From assembly GCF_000002075.1 (NCBI RefSeq), contig NW_004797306.1:1924575-1969343 (forward strand): a DNA stretch of 44,769 bases, in the 5' to 3' direction. The position numbers were made by a program, and so were the translations under genes. The notes beneath the pieces were generated by a model. It worked only from the letters and a program-made list of their open reading frames with translations. It had not been told where the DNA came from and made no database searches. Source of the DNA: Aplysia californica (Eukaryota > Mollusca > Gastropoda > Aplysiida > Aplysiidae). The first letter of the stretch is position 1. Each line of letters begins with the position of its first letter. This document shows, piece after piece, positions 31,497 through 40,979 of this stretch.

Positions 31497-31728
31497 TAGC
31501 CTACATGCAAACCTATTTGCCTGCGTGTTTTACAAGTGAAGATCATTTATGTAAATTTAAGGGTACATAACTCTTCTCCACCGTAAACTGTTGGCCTTCC
31601 TCCATTTTCGCCTCTCAACCTCGCCCCTTTTATGTGGTGCTACAGTTGAAGCTGTTAGGTGGCATTTGAGTTGTGATTTTGCTTCATAATTTGAAGTTCA
31701 CATTGAACAGTCTATGTTGTTGTTGTTA

Positions 31729-32250
31729 TGTTTTAGTAAGTGTTTTACGGCGCTCGCAACTGACGAAGTTGAAATGAGCACGCGAGACACATGAAACATT
31801 TTTAGTTATGAAGGAATTCATTTTTAATTTTGCTCGGATGGCGGCCGAAGCCCATTCTTATCGATTTTGAACCACCAAGAGATCTTTAACGTACGCAGCT
31901 TGCACACGGGACCTCCGAGATTTTTCGCCCTTCTCCGAGAAGGTTATATATAAGATCTTATCTACCTTAAGATCAAGGGTGTGACTTAAAGACAGCAGTA
32001 AGAATGAGCCAAGGAGTAACAGTTGAAAGGCTGCAGAAAGGGTCAGAAGCCCAGAGGATGGGGCAAAGGCTGTTTGGGGGGGGGGGGGGAGTGGAGACGA
32101 AAGCAGAAGACAGAACATAGTTAGAGAGCAGGAAAAGAGGTCGAAGGAGACCATTTTTAGATAAGAAAATGGTCCGTGGCAGCCAAGTCCCAAACCCGGG
32201 ATCTATTGAATAAGAGGCGAACACAGTAAGCTCTAGACCACGAGAACCCC
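31729..32250 (-). mobile_element. Long tRNA-derived SINE (family A), minus strand, inside the peptide gene
   Basis: Begins GTAAGTGTTTTACGGCGCTC (its 3' end), with CGGATGGCGGCCGAAG and CAAGAGATCTTTAACG blocks. It ends with the reversed head ACCACGAGAACCCC, with the B-box copy reading AAACCCGGGATC. It lies between exons A and B. Confidence 0.8.
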
Positions 32251-32373
32251 TAAACAATCTATTTTCACCTATTATGAGGTTACTATGTCTCCTTTGAAGT
32301 TGCGATGTTGTATTAGAAAACACCAGGCGAGCATTTAATCCGGAAAAAGCTATATTATTTCTATTCCAAACAG

Positions 32374-32502
32374 GACCTCGGCCAAAGAGCACTGTACAAC
32401 CCCTATCGTCCCTACCCGTATCTCCAGAAACGAGGCTGGGGTCACGCACTGGCCGGAGCGGCTGCTGGTGCTTTGCTGCTGGGGAAGAAGAGAGACACAG
32501 AG
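32374..32502 (+). CDS. Peptide-precursor repeated exon B (long form)
   Basis: A 43-codon exon: DLGQRALYNPYRPYPYLQ, KR, GWGHALAGAAAGALLLG, KKR, DTE. The acceptor is TATTCCAAACAG|GAC and the donor GAG|GTACAG, phase 0 at both ends. It carries the same convertase sites and amidation Gly as the other copies. Its linker is eight residues longer than in C and D, and the extra NPYRPYPY resembles the Tyr/Pro-rich start of the terminal exon (HRPYSVYQP). A second, Tyr-rich peptide (YNPYRPYPYLQ before KR) could therefore be released here. Every codon difference from exon A in the shared part is synonymous. Confidence 0.7.
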
Positions 32503-32803
32503 GTACAGACTGTCTTCCCTATTACTCGATGTCTTCATTTGTACATATTGTGTTCTCTTATACACACTGTCTTCACTTGCCTTCACTTATACACACTCCA
32601 TTCATTTGTACACATTGTCGTGTACACATTGTCATGTACACACTGTCGTAACTTGTACACACTGTCTTCACTTGTACACACTGTCTTCACTTGTACTCAT
32701 TGTCTTCACTTGTACACATTGTCTTCACTTGTACACATTGTCTTCACTTGTACACACTGTCTTCACTTGTGCACACTGTCTTCACTTGTACACACTGTCT
32801 TCT
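32503..32803. repeat. Intronic minisatellite array B
   Basis: Begins at the donor (GTACAGACTGTCTTC) and contains about eight consecutive 19-base units TTGTACACACTGTCTTCAC plus looser ones. Confidence 0.9.
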
Positions 32804-32805
32804 AA

Positions 32806-33035
32806 GGAGGACAATGGAAAACTTTGATTTCATGCTAGGTTTAGTGTCAGATTGTGAATTGCTCCTGAGCTGTTTTCCAATCCTTCTGTTTACAAGTACA
32901 TACTTTGGACAATTGAAGCTTTAACTCCGTTAAAACTTTGAAACGTTGTTCAGTGCAAATTCAGACTTTCAGAACAATTAAGATAATGCAGTGAAAACCC
33001 TAATTTTTTTTATCATCTTTCTATATTCTTAGCAG
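32806..33035. repeat. Duplicated intron block upstream of exon C
   Basis: AGGACAATGGAAAACTTTGA, AGTGTCAGATTGTGAATTGC and ACAAGTACATACTTTGGAC recur at 35793-35987 upstream of exon D. The block was duplicated with its exon and array. Confidence 0.8.
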
Positions 33036-33140
33036 GACCTCAGCCAAAGAGCTATGGATCTCCAGAAACGAGGTTGGGGTCACGCACTAGCCGGGGCGGC
33101 TGCTGGTGCTTTGCTACTGGGGAAGAAGAGAGACACAGAG
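33036..33140 (+). CDS. Peptide-precursor repeated exon C
   Basis: A 35-codon exon: DLSQRAMDLQ, KR, GWGHALAGAAAGALLLG, KKR, DTE. Acceptor TATATTCTTAGCAG|GAC, donor GAG|GTACAG, phase 0-0. It has convertase sites and an amidation Gly as in exons A, B and D. Against exon D it has one amino-acid change (Asp for Tyr in the linker) and only synonymous changes in the peptide (GCA/GCG, CTA/CTG twice). It can be included or skipped without a frame change. Confidence 0.7.
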
Positions 33141-33661
33141 GTACAGACTGTCTTCACTTGTAGATATTGTCTTCACTTGTACACACTGTCTTCTGTTGTA
33201 CATACAGTCTTGATTTGTATTCATTGTCTTCACTTGTAAACAGTGTCTTCTACACTTAAACACAGTGTCTTCACTTATACACACTGTCTTCTGTTTTACA
33301 TACTGTCTTGATTTGTACTCACTGTCTTCACTTGTACACGCTGTCTTCACTTGTAGGCCTGGACATTACTTTCACTAGTGCACACTGTCTCCTACACGTG
33401 TACACACTGTCTGTAATTATACACATTGTCTTCTACACTTGTACACACTGTCTGTAATTATACACATTGTCTTCTACACTTGTACACATTGTCTGTAATT
33501 ATCCACATCGTCTTCTACACTTGTACACACTGTCTGTAATTATACACATTATCTTCTACACTTGTACACACTGTCTGTAATTATACACATTGTCTTCTAC
33601 ACTTGTACACACATTTCTTCAATTGTACACCCTATCGTTTACACATGTACACATTGTCTCC
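33141..33661. repeat. Intronic minisatellite array C, left part
   Basis: Begins at the exon C donor. It has a higher-order unit of about 40 bases alternating TTGTACACACTGTCTGTAAT with TATACACATTGTCTTCTAC. A LINE insertion splits it at 33661; the array continues at 35492. Confidence 0.9.
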
Positions 33662-35491
33662 CTCCCCTGCTGGTGGGGGGGGGGGCGTAGTTTTAATATG
33701 GGGGAGCAAAGAATGCACCTGCCGGAATACTGCGTGTCGAAAGAGGTGACTAAAAGTGCATAGGTCTGGTCGCCCAAAAAGTGCCAGTTTGCCGAGGGCC
33801 AACTACCCAACCCAGTAAAAAACAGTAAGTTACAGAAACACGGACAAACACAGCTTTTTATTTTTCGATCTTGGGAGACGGAGGAGCTTCTGCATCAGCA
33901 GGAACAATGAAGGACAGCGGACAAAGCCGAAAGGACTCTTCTGACGTCTCGGTCAAACAAGTCTCTCCGGATTGCGTCGTGGAATGTTCGCACCTTGTAT
34001 GAAGCAGGAAAGTGTTCTCAAGTAGAACAATAGATGAAGCGATACAGGCTGCACATACTAGGAGTCAGCAAAACTCATTGGATACAGTCTGGACAGAAGC
34101 AGCTCAACTCCGGGGAACAAGTATTGTATTCTGGGAGGGAAGACAAGTACCATGCGGAAGGAGTGGGAATCATTTTGAGTAAGTATGCACAGAGGTCACT
34201 TAGAGGATGGGAACCACACGGGGAAAGGAGGATCATCATGGCTTCATTCACTCCAGTAGCAAGAGCATGAACATGAATATTGTCCAAATCTACGCCCCAA
34301 CAAATGATGCTTTGGGTGAAGAAAAGGATGCCTTTTACAGCCAGCTCCAGGGGGTCATCGACAAACTACCAAGGAAGGATGTCAACATCATAATGGGAGA
34401 TGCCAATGCCAAGATTGGTCAGGACAACGTGGGATATGAAAGAATTATGGGACAGCATGGCTTGGGACAAAAGAATGAGAAAGGTGAGCGATTCGCAAAT
34501 AACAGTTTTGTTATTGGAGGCTCTATTTTTCCCCACAAGAGGATCCACAAGGCCACAGGGGTTTCGCCAGATGGAGTGACGGAGAACCAGATAGATCATT
34601 CTTGTATCTCTCGTAAGTTCAGGCGTTCACTGGAAGATGTCAAAGTACAGAGAGTGGCAGATGTTGGATCGGATCATCATCTGCTGTTGACGAAATGGAT
34701 TTTACAGACGACTTGGCGCTTCTGTCGCACACCCAGGAACAGATTCAAGCAAAGACTTCAGTATTAAACAGCCTATCGGAGTCTGTTGGATTGAGGATCC
34801 ACCCCGGAAAGTCAAAGGTCCTAAGGACAGAGGCATAAGGAAAGGAGCAGGTCACAATAGAAGGAAAGGCACTAGGAAACGTTGAATCCTTCTGTTATCT
34901 TGGGAGTATAATTGATAGAGAGGGAGGAACGGGTGCTGAAATAAAGTCCCGCCTTGGAAAAGCCCGGGCTGCTTTCATATCTTTGGATAGGATTTGGAAG
35001 ACCAGAGATATCTCACTTCGAACTAAGCTGAGGATTTTCAATTCAAACGTGAAGTCGGTCCTGTTGTATGGATGTGAGACATGGAACGCATCACAGACTT
35101 GCATAAAGAGGATCCAGGTTTTCTTGAACAGGTGTCTAAGAAAACTACTGAGTATCAGATGGACAGACAGGGTCACCAATGTGGAAGTATTAAGGAAAAC
35201 TAGACAGATCCCAGTCAGAGATGAGGTAGGAAGAAGGCAGTGGAGAAGGACTGGACATACTCTCAGGTAGTCAGGCAGCTGCATAACAAAGAAAGTTTTG
35301 GATTAGAACCAACGGGGCAAGAAATCAAGGGGAAGACCTCGTGGAACCTGGAGAAGAATCACAGAAATCGATGTACAGAAAAGTTGGAAGACACGGACTA
35401 ACATCAAGAGGCTAGCCCAAGATAGAGAAAGGGGGAAGGTGTTTGTCCGTGGCCTATACTCTGGTGCAGGGTGAGAAAGGCAATGCTGATG
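33662..35491 (+). mobile_element. APE-type LINE, internally deleted, with 11-bp target duplication
   Basis: ACATTGTCTCC flanks it at 33651-33661 and 35492-35502. The endonuclease domain reads LRIASWNVRTLYEAGK (33964), ILGVSKTHW, then after a frameshift YAPTNDALGEEKDAFYSQLQ, IIMGDANAKIG, SPDGVTENQIDHSCIS and VGSDHHLLLTK. It jumps near 34697 straight to MDFTDDLALLSHTQEQ, the YADD-type RT motif region, so most of the reverse-transcriptase fingers and palm are missing. It then continues through CYLGSIIDREGG, KSVLLYGCETWNAS, RWTDRVTNVEVLRKTRQ and the GHTLR end. It is a 1.83-kb deletion derivative with few stops, so young. Confidence 0.85.
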
Positions 35492-35792
35492 ACATTGTCT
35501 CCACTTGTACACACTGTCTTCTACACTTGTACACACTGTCTTCTCCACTTGTACACACTGTCTTCTACACTTGTACACACTGTCTTCTACACTTGTACAC
35601 ACTGTCTTCTACACTGTACACACTGTCTTCTACACTGTACACACTGTCTTCTACACTTGTACACACTGTCTTCTACACTTGTACACACTGTCTTCTACAC
35701 TTGTACACAATGCCGTTACCTGTACACACTACTGTCTTCTTTTGTATTCACGGTCTTCATTTGTACACGTTGTTTTCAGTTGTACACACTGT
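35492..35792. repeat. Intronic minisatellite array C, right part
   Basis: About ten near-perfect 22-base units (TTGTACACACTGTCTTC plus TACAC), the most regular array in the locus. It is separated from its left part by the LINE. Confidence 0.9.
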
Positions 35793-35987
35793 ATCCTAAG
35801 AAGGATAATGGAAAACTTTAATTTCATGCAGGTTTAGTGTCAGATTGTGAATTGCTTCTGAGCTGTTTTCCATTCTTTCTGTTTACAAGTACATACTTTG
35901 GACAATTGAAGTTTCAGATTTTCATAGCAATTAAGATATTGCTATCAAAACCCTAAAAATTAAATCTTCTTTCTATATTACAAGCAG
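35793..35987. repeat. Duplicated intron block upstream of exon D
   Basis: Near-copy of 32806-33035, about 35 bases shorter because of internal deletions. Confidence 0.8.
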
Positions 35988-36092
35988 GACCTCAGCCAAA
36001 GAGCTATGTATCTCCAGAAACGAGGTTGGGGTCACGCGCTGGCCGGGGCGGCTGCTGGTGCTTTGCTGCTGGGGAAGAAGAGAGACACAGAG
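35988..36092 (+). CDS. Peptide-precursor repeated exon D
   Basis: A 35-codon exon: DLSQRAMYLQ, KR, GWGHALAGAAAGALLLG, KKR, DTE. Acceptor TATTACAAGCAG|GAC, donor GAG|GTACAG, phase 0-0. The last repeated copy, 1.27 kb before the terminal exon. The codons of the peptide core are the same as in exon A except GGT for GGC at the first Gly. With C it forms the youngest pair, because intron sequence on both sides is shared. Confidence 0.7.
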
Positions 36093-36345
36093 GTACAGAC
36101 TGTCTTCACTTGTACTCGCTGTCTTCTGATGTACATACTGTCTTGATTTGTACTCATTATCTTCCCTTGTACATAGTGTCTTCTACACTTACACACACTG
36201 TCTTCACCTGTAGGCCTACACATTAACTTCACTTGGGCACATTGTCTTCTGTTGTACATACTGCCTTGATTTGTACTCATTGTTACCAGTTGTATACACT
36301 TGTATTTTATCTTGAACACAGAGTCTTCACTTGTTTACACTGGCT
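36093..36345. repeat. Intronic minisatellite array D
   Basis: Begins at the donor (GTACAGACTGTCTTCACTTG), with looser units (TGTACATACTGTCTTGATTT) than the other arrays. It resembles the first 200 bases of array C, in line with a joint duplication. Confidence 0.85.
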
Positions 36346-37358
36346 TGACTCGTCATCACTTAGCTCACAAAGAACGTATAAATAAAAGTTATAATCAATA
36401 TACCGATCAACCAACCAATCATTAACATTTCATGTTTGTATTATTATACTGTTACCAGCTGGGCCCCCCTTCGTTGAAAGGAATGATCGCTGCATTAACA
36501 TCAATTGAAAGTCATTGGCCTACTGTATTTACACTCTACTGGAATGGAGCAATAAATCCTGAAATATGCGAAAAAATTAGAAGGTTTAGATATAGTGATG
36601 TATAGATTGATTCTCTATTCACCTTTCGTGGTTATACACTCCAGAATTTCAAAGGTGTGGAAACAGTGTGCACGGCTAATGAACGGAAACCTCACTTGTT
36701 TACAATGGCGTCTTAGAAGACAGACTTTCCCAAGATTAGATTTAAATGAAACTAAAGCAAAACTGAAAATTAAGCAACTGTGACTTCAGGCTCCTCAGTA
36801 GAACTGTGCACCCTTGTAATGATTCTGAACCACCATTAATTTGGTGAAATTCGAAAGTTCAGTGGTTCCGAAATTTTAGGTGGCCAAAATGATGAACTTT
36901 CAAATATATAATATGTATAGATACACTTACGTATCTATAATATATACATTACGTATTTACGCTTGTTTAGGTGTACGGATGTATGCATGATCATATAATA
37001 TACTTAAGTGTACATGTTCATATGTGTACTTATATTATTTGCATGTTCATATGTACACCTGGGCACAAGTTCAATCAAACATATTCATTTGCGGTTGTTC
37101 ATTTACAAACATGAATCTTGTTGAGAATTTAACTCACCACCCTGAATACACTACCTCAAATAATTCTTTTACCAGTTTAGATAGTTGTCATTTAACATAA
37201 CCCAATTTCAGAAATAGCACTGTGTGCACCTGTTAGGCTGGAACGGAGAACCTCTTAGGGAAAAGAAACACAATTTAATTAACATTGTATCTCTGTTAAA
37301 TAAACAGGTCTTCAGATGTGGAACTAGTATCGTGTTTCTTTTTTGAACCACTTCACAG
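36346..37358. other. Last intron; no further feature recognised
   Basis: AT-rich, with ATATGTATAGATACAC/TACGTATTTACG tracts. It contains a 62-codon open frame (36595-36783) without recognisable features. The pyrimidine tract TTTCTTTTTTGAACCACTTCACAG closes it. Confidence 0.5.
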
Positions 37359-37673
37359 AGGAAGATTCATAGGCCGTATAGCGTATACCAACCGAGTTTT
37401 GTCGGTCAAAGGGCGATCTTCGACCCGTATGACTTTCGTCCCGAATATCTGCGCCGCCGTGACGTCACAGATGCTGACGCAGACGCCAGTGCTGGGGCAG
37501 ACGCTCCACAAGACACTGTGGAGGATGTGAAACAACTGACTCCGGAAGAGGAAGAAGAGGTGAAGGACGCGGTGGAAGCTGAACTTGGAGAGGACATCAT
37601 GGAGGCGATTCGCCTTAAGGAAGCGGAGGACGCTCTGGAAGATCTTGCGTTGAGTGGTGGTGATATGGAGTGA
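37359..37673 (+). CDS. Peptide-precursor terminal exon (Tyr/Pro-rich segment and acidic tail)
   Basis: A 104-codon exon to a TGA stop, phase 0 after acceptor CACTTCACAG. Residues 1-34: RKIHRPYSVYQPSFVGQR, AIFDPYDFRPEY, LRRRD, a basic aromatic segment with possible cleavage at GQR and at RRR. Residues 35-104: DADADASAGADA, then TPEEEEEVKDAVEAELGED and EDALEDLALSGGDME, a very acidic helix-prone tail. Acidic propieces that balance a cationic or hydrophobic peptide are common in neuropeptide and antimicrobial precursors (general knowledge). Exons A-D plus this exon give 242 residues without the signal peptide. A diverged copy lies inverted at 43745-44654, and both share PYS.Y.P and the acidic tail. 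I know no named family. Confidence 0.7.
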   Translation, partial: RKIHRPYSVYQPSFVGQRAIFDPYDFRPEYLRRRDVTDADADASAGADAPQDTVEDVKQLTPEEEEEVKDAVEAELGEDIMEAIRLKEAEDALEDLALSGGDME

Positions 37674-37810
37674 TGTCACCAGAACTACCCGTCGCAGATG
37701 ACATGACCCATGCAACTTTTGTTTTGTAAAACTGACAAAATCGTTTGCCCTTTCTGAAATTTAGACTTTTTTCCCTTTCTTCCTTTCAGATAGTGTCCTT
37801 TCAAAGTAAC

Positions 37811-37816
37811 AATAAA
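37811..37816 (+). terminator. Polyadenylation signal AATAAA
   Basis: AATAAA 137 bases after the terminal-exon stop, in TAACAATAAAATTTG. Ordinary spacing for an animal 3' UTR. Confidence 0.55.
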
Positions 37817-37994
37817 ATTTGCAAAAACAGTCTTAAAATAGTCATTTTTTATCCTTCATTTTGTACCAATGGTCCATTTAAAAGGCAGCAGCAGTGTCTG
37901 TTTCTGCTTCAATTAATCAAATGTTGAATATATGCTTCGTTCAACTTGCTGTACACCTCTAAATCTACTTCTCTTCTTTTTGTTTAAAAAAAGT

Positions 37995-38037
37995 TATTGT
38001 TTTGACGAGGCGCTGATTTCACCACTATACCACACAT
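37995..38037. mobile_element. MITE family 1, right-end scrap
   Basis: TTTTGACGAGGCGCTGATTTCACCAC matches the right end of family 1. Only about 40 bases remain. Confidence 0.5.
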
Positions 38038-38105
38038 TTTCGAGTATAAGTTAAGAGGCCCGAGTTTCCTGTGCCTAGGTGCTGTTTTAGCCTTCTATTT
38101 TCTAT

Positions 38106-38595
38106 TTGGTAAGTGTTTTACGGCGCTCGCAACTGCATTAGGTCATATGAGCATGCAGGACACATTAAGTATTTTAAGTTGGTAGGAAATTTTGAATTTT
38201 GCCGGGTGGTGGCCGAAGGCTACTCTTATCGATTTTGTACGATAAACGGATCTTAAGCGTGCGCAACTTGCACTCGAGACCTCCGAGATTTTTCCTCCTT
38301 GTCCGATAAGGCTAGGTGTAGATCTTTCTTACCATAAGATCAGGGGTGTGGCTGAAAGACAGCAGAAAGAAGGAGCCATGGAGTAGCAGTAGAGGAGCTG
38401 TAGAAAGAGTCAGGAGCCCAGAGGAAGGTCAAAGGAGGTTAGGGGCGGGGGGAAAAAGTCGAGACGAAAGCAGACGGTAGAATATTATTAGAGAACAGAA
38501 AAGGGTGTGAAAGGAGAATTGTTTTTTTCAAAAGAAAATTTCCGTCGCTATCTGGATTCGAACCTTGTACCTATTGAATGAGAAGCAAATACAGA
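38106..38595 (-). mobile_element. Long tRNA-derived SINE (family A), minus strand
   Basis: Starts GGTAAGTGTTTTACGGCGC, with TGCCGGGTGGTGGCCGAAG, ACGGATCTTAAGCGTGC and the CT-rich body reversed. It ends in the reversed B-box (GGATTCGAACC) and a partial head, where it meets the Tc1-like fragment. Confidence 0.8.
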
Positions 38596-38596
38596 T

Positions 38597-39115
38597 TCGA
38601 CCTGCACGTTGGCGTTCTTGGACTGATCCAGTTGCTTAATGGGGCTGCCTCAGGCTGAAAATGACAGTGTGACACTGTAAGTCTTCTCGCAACGTCTCGG
38701 GCCCCAACCCCATCTTGCAGCCATGCCATAGCCCTGGCACCATCAAAGTCTCTCAGCTTTCGTCTTGGTGGTATGTTGATGGGATACTGATTTTTTAGTA
38801 AACAGCGTCTTATATTACCCCAAAAGTGAGCACAGTTCGAGACCGTACGTCCGTTTATGACGTGCAACAGAAATTTTAACAGAGGAATATTCATGGTGTT
38901 GCACACAAGTCGATAAAAAAAAGCAAAATTGGCTAAAACTCCACGAGGATTTCCGTGCTGCACGTAGTGGTTTTGTCCCTTTAGGAAGCTGTGCAATACG
39001 CATAGGTAACCAATTAACACTTTCAGAACAAAAAAAAATTGAAACATTCCTTACTGTCTTTCTTTTTTTAAAATCAGGGCAGTCTGTCAAGGTGGTCCTT
39101 AACTTATGTTGAAGT
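38597..39115 (-). mobile_element. Tc1-like transposase N-terminus and 5' flank
   Basis: Minus-strand reading: PPRRKLRDFDGARAMAWLQD, GVGARDVARRLTVSH, then in a second frame VIFSLRQ and ATGSVQERQRAGR. This is the helix-turn-helix DNA-binding start of Tc1-type transposases (..VARRL.VS.S.I...R.R....GSV..R.R.GRP). One frameshift and one stop are visible, and the catalytic part is absent. The 5' flank contains GTGCAGCACGGAAATCC, also found at about 29985. Confidence 0.7.
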
Positions 39116-39361
39116 CTGCTTAACCTCTAGGGCTCGAGAGCCCCTATTTTAGCCTCTTTATCCTTTCCATCCATCTTTATGCACCCTGAATCATGATTAC
39201 TAGACAGAGTTTTAGACAACCTGTCTCCGATCAAAAAACAAAAAAAAGTAAATGAATAAAAAGTGCTCTTCAATTAGCCTACTACTGACCCGGGGTCAGA
39301 ATCGAACTCTGGGATAAGACAAAACATGGCTGCTATGACCAACGTAGTCCGTGGCGGGGAA

Positions 39362-39372
39362 ATAATAATGAT

Positions 39373-39410
<38 letters not shown>

Positions 39411-39418
39411 CCATCATC

Positions 39419-39472
<54 letters not shown>

Positions 39473-39480
39473 GGATGTCA
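39362..39480. repeat. (ATC/CAT)n microsatellite
   Basis: About 35 ATC triplets with single interruptions. It reads as poly-Met or poly-Asp on the other strand; not coding. Confidence 0.95.
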
Positions 39481-39642
39481 AACATATGTTTGAATGTCCA
39501 GGAACAATGGCAATTCGAATGGAGTTATTTGGACGAGTGGAGGTGCCGCTAAGCATATTGACAATGCAGCCGAAAAAGAGCCTCGCTCTCGCTCGAAGAT
39601 TTCTTCGTGGAGTCCGTCAGGCCCATTAAGGAAACAAAAAAA

Positions 39643-39660
39643 AATCATCATCATCACCAC

Positions 39661-39703
<43 letters not shown>

Positions 39704-39717
39704 TTCATCATCATCAT

Positions 39718-39774
<57 letters not shown>

Positions 39775-39835
39775 TATCAACGTCATCATAATTGTAATAA
39801 TAATCATCTTCATAATAATAATAATCAAAATATTA
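39643..39835. repeat. Compound (CAT)n-(CAG)n-(ATA)n microsatellite
   Basis: About 22 CAT/ATC units, then about 18 CAG units (39719-39773), then AT-rich triplets. The poly-His/poly-Gln open frame is without supporting context. Confidence 0.95.
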
Positions 39836-40049
39836 TGCCTCGTGTTTTGACACACTACAAAGTTGGATGCCAGTGACAAAGTGTGTCTGTCACATCTCTC
39901 AGAAGCTGCCACCTTTCCAAAAGATCTGGACAAATATATACCATTTCATGCACATCTTGTGAAACTCTTAAAAAGACGAACTTCAGGACGAAGGACTAGA
40001 ACCCAGATGGCCATTAGATCGAAAAAGTAAAGTATAGAAAAAATACAAA

Positions 40050-40235
40050 CTTATTTTTAGTTTCGTTTTACGGCACTTGCAGCACAATAATGTCATATAA
40101 ATGTCGAAGAATAGATGTGTTAAAAGAGTAACATACATAAAAACAGAAGGAGAGATAGGGACGAAAGATGTGTGATAGGAAAGAAAGAGCAAACCACACC
40201 AGCGCATCCCATCCGCCAACCACCCAAGAACTTAA
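40050..40235 (-). repeat. Dispersed repeat related to SINE 3' ends
   Basis: Partner of 28484-28680: CGTTTTACGGCACTTGCAGC, GTGTTAAAAGAGTAACATAC, GGAGAGATAGGGACGAAAG, GCAAACCACACCAGCGCAT. 40236-40420 shows nothing. Confidence 0.6.
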
Positions 40236-40424
40236 TTAATAAATGAGTGGATTATGTGATGTGATGAGGGGCAATAGCCTCTAACACTGAATGAATTTAC
40301 TTTACGCTAAAGAGGCGAACGCAAAAAGGTGTACAACTTCGTTTTGAAACTGAGGAGAGTAAAAATAAAATCTGAAAATAGAATGCCAAATTATGTCACT
40401 TAATGATTATCTAATTTATTGTCT

Positions 40425-40556
40425 ACAATATTAAATAGAGCAGACCGGGTCACAATCTTTAGACTCCGTTGTGGCCACAACAGACTTAAACACCATATGC
40501 ACACCAAATTAAAAGTGGGAGAGTCAGCGATCTGTGAATGTGGACACGACCAAGAG
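40425..40556 (+). mobile_element. LINE polymerase C-terminus (RNase H-type)
   Basis: RADRVTIFRLRCGHNRLKHH, then MHTKLKVGESAICECGHDQE. This is the ...T.IFRLRTGH.RL..H...K....P.C.CG...T..H motif after the RNase H domain of jockey/I-type LINEs, with its C.CG zinc-binding pair. It is cut off by the MITE that follows. Confidence 0.7.
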
Positions 40557-40979
40557 GATGGAAGAATCAGGTGCTCGTCAGTTTTTGGGCACGTAGAGTT
40601 ATTAGTACCATCTTAAAGTTTATTCTTTTGCCTAGCTTTTGATTTTTTTAATTTGAAAAATACATGTCTATCTGCAATAGAAGTCAAGATTTTTCGAACT
40701 GAAGGTCACAGGGTATCAGAATTAAAATTTTTGGAGAAGATGGCCGCCAAGGTTTGGCAACTTCCAGAGTTTGAAGGTCCTTAGAAACTGTCATTTTACT
40801 TTTTTATACCTTTATTCAACGCTTTTCAGCAAAAGCCACACAGTAATGCGTTTTTAAAATGACATTAAAGGTGTTGAGCGAAAAATACAAATTGGATAAA
40901 CTTAGCCAAACGGGCAGAAAACTGCTGTTTTCTTTGATTTCAATATTTTGACGAGCGCCTGATTTCACCATGATGCCTA
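40551..40979. mobile_element. MITE family 1 copy
   Basis: GAATCAGGTGCTCGTCAGTT at the left and TGACGAGCGCCTGATTTCACC at the right are inverted copies. The body matches 30061-30498. Confidence 0.75.

Noticed and set aside
30613-35837. Many overlapping open frames of 75-120 codons rich in HCLLYTLSS/VHTVF
   Set aside because: They are translations of the GTACACACTGTCTTC minisatellite; the unit happens to lack stops in several frames.
37600-37673. Acidic tail as a stand-alone protein starting at an internal ATG
   Set aside because: Reading continues in phase from the splice acceptor at 37358 and is conserved with the paralogue across that border.
39494-39876. Poly-His, poly-Gln, poly-Ile and poly-Ser reading frames
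   Set aside because: Pure triplet microsatellite; no flanking coding sequence or splice context. The same applies to the Tyr (11.6 kb), Cys/Gln (18.5 kb), Val-Cys and Thr-His frames elsewhere.
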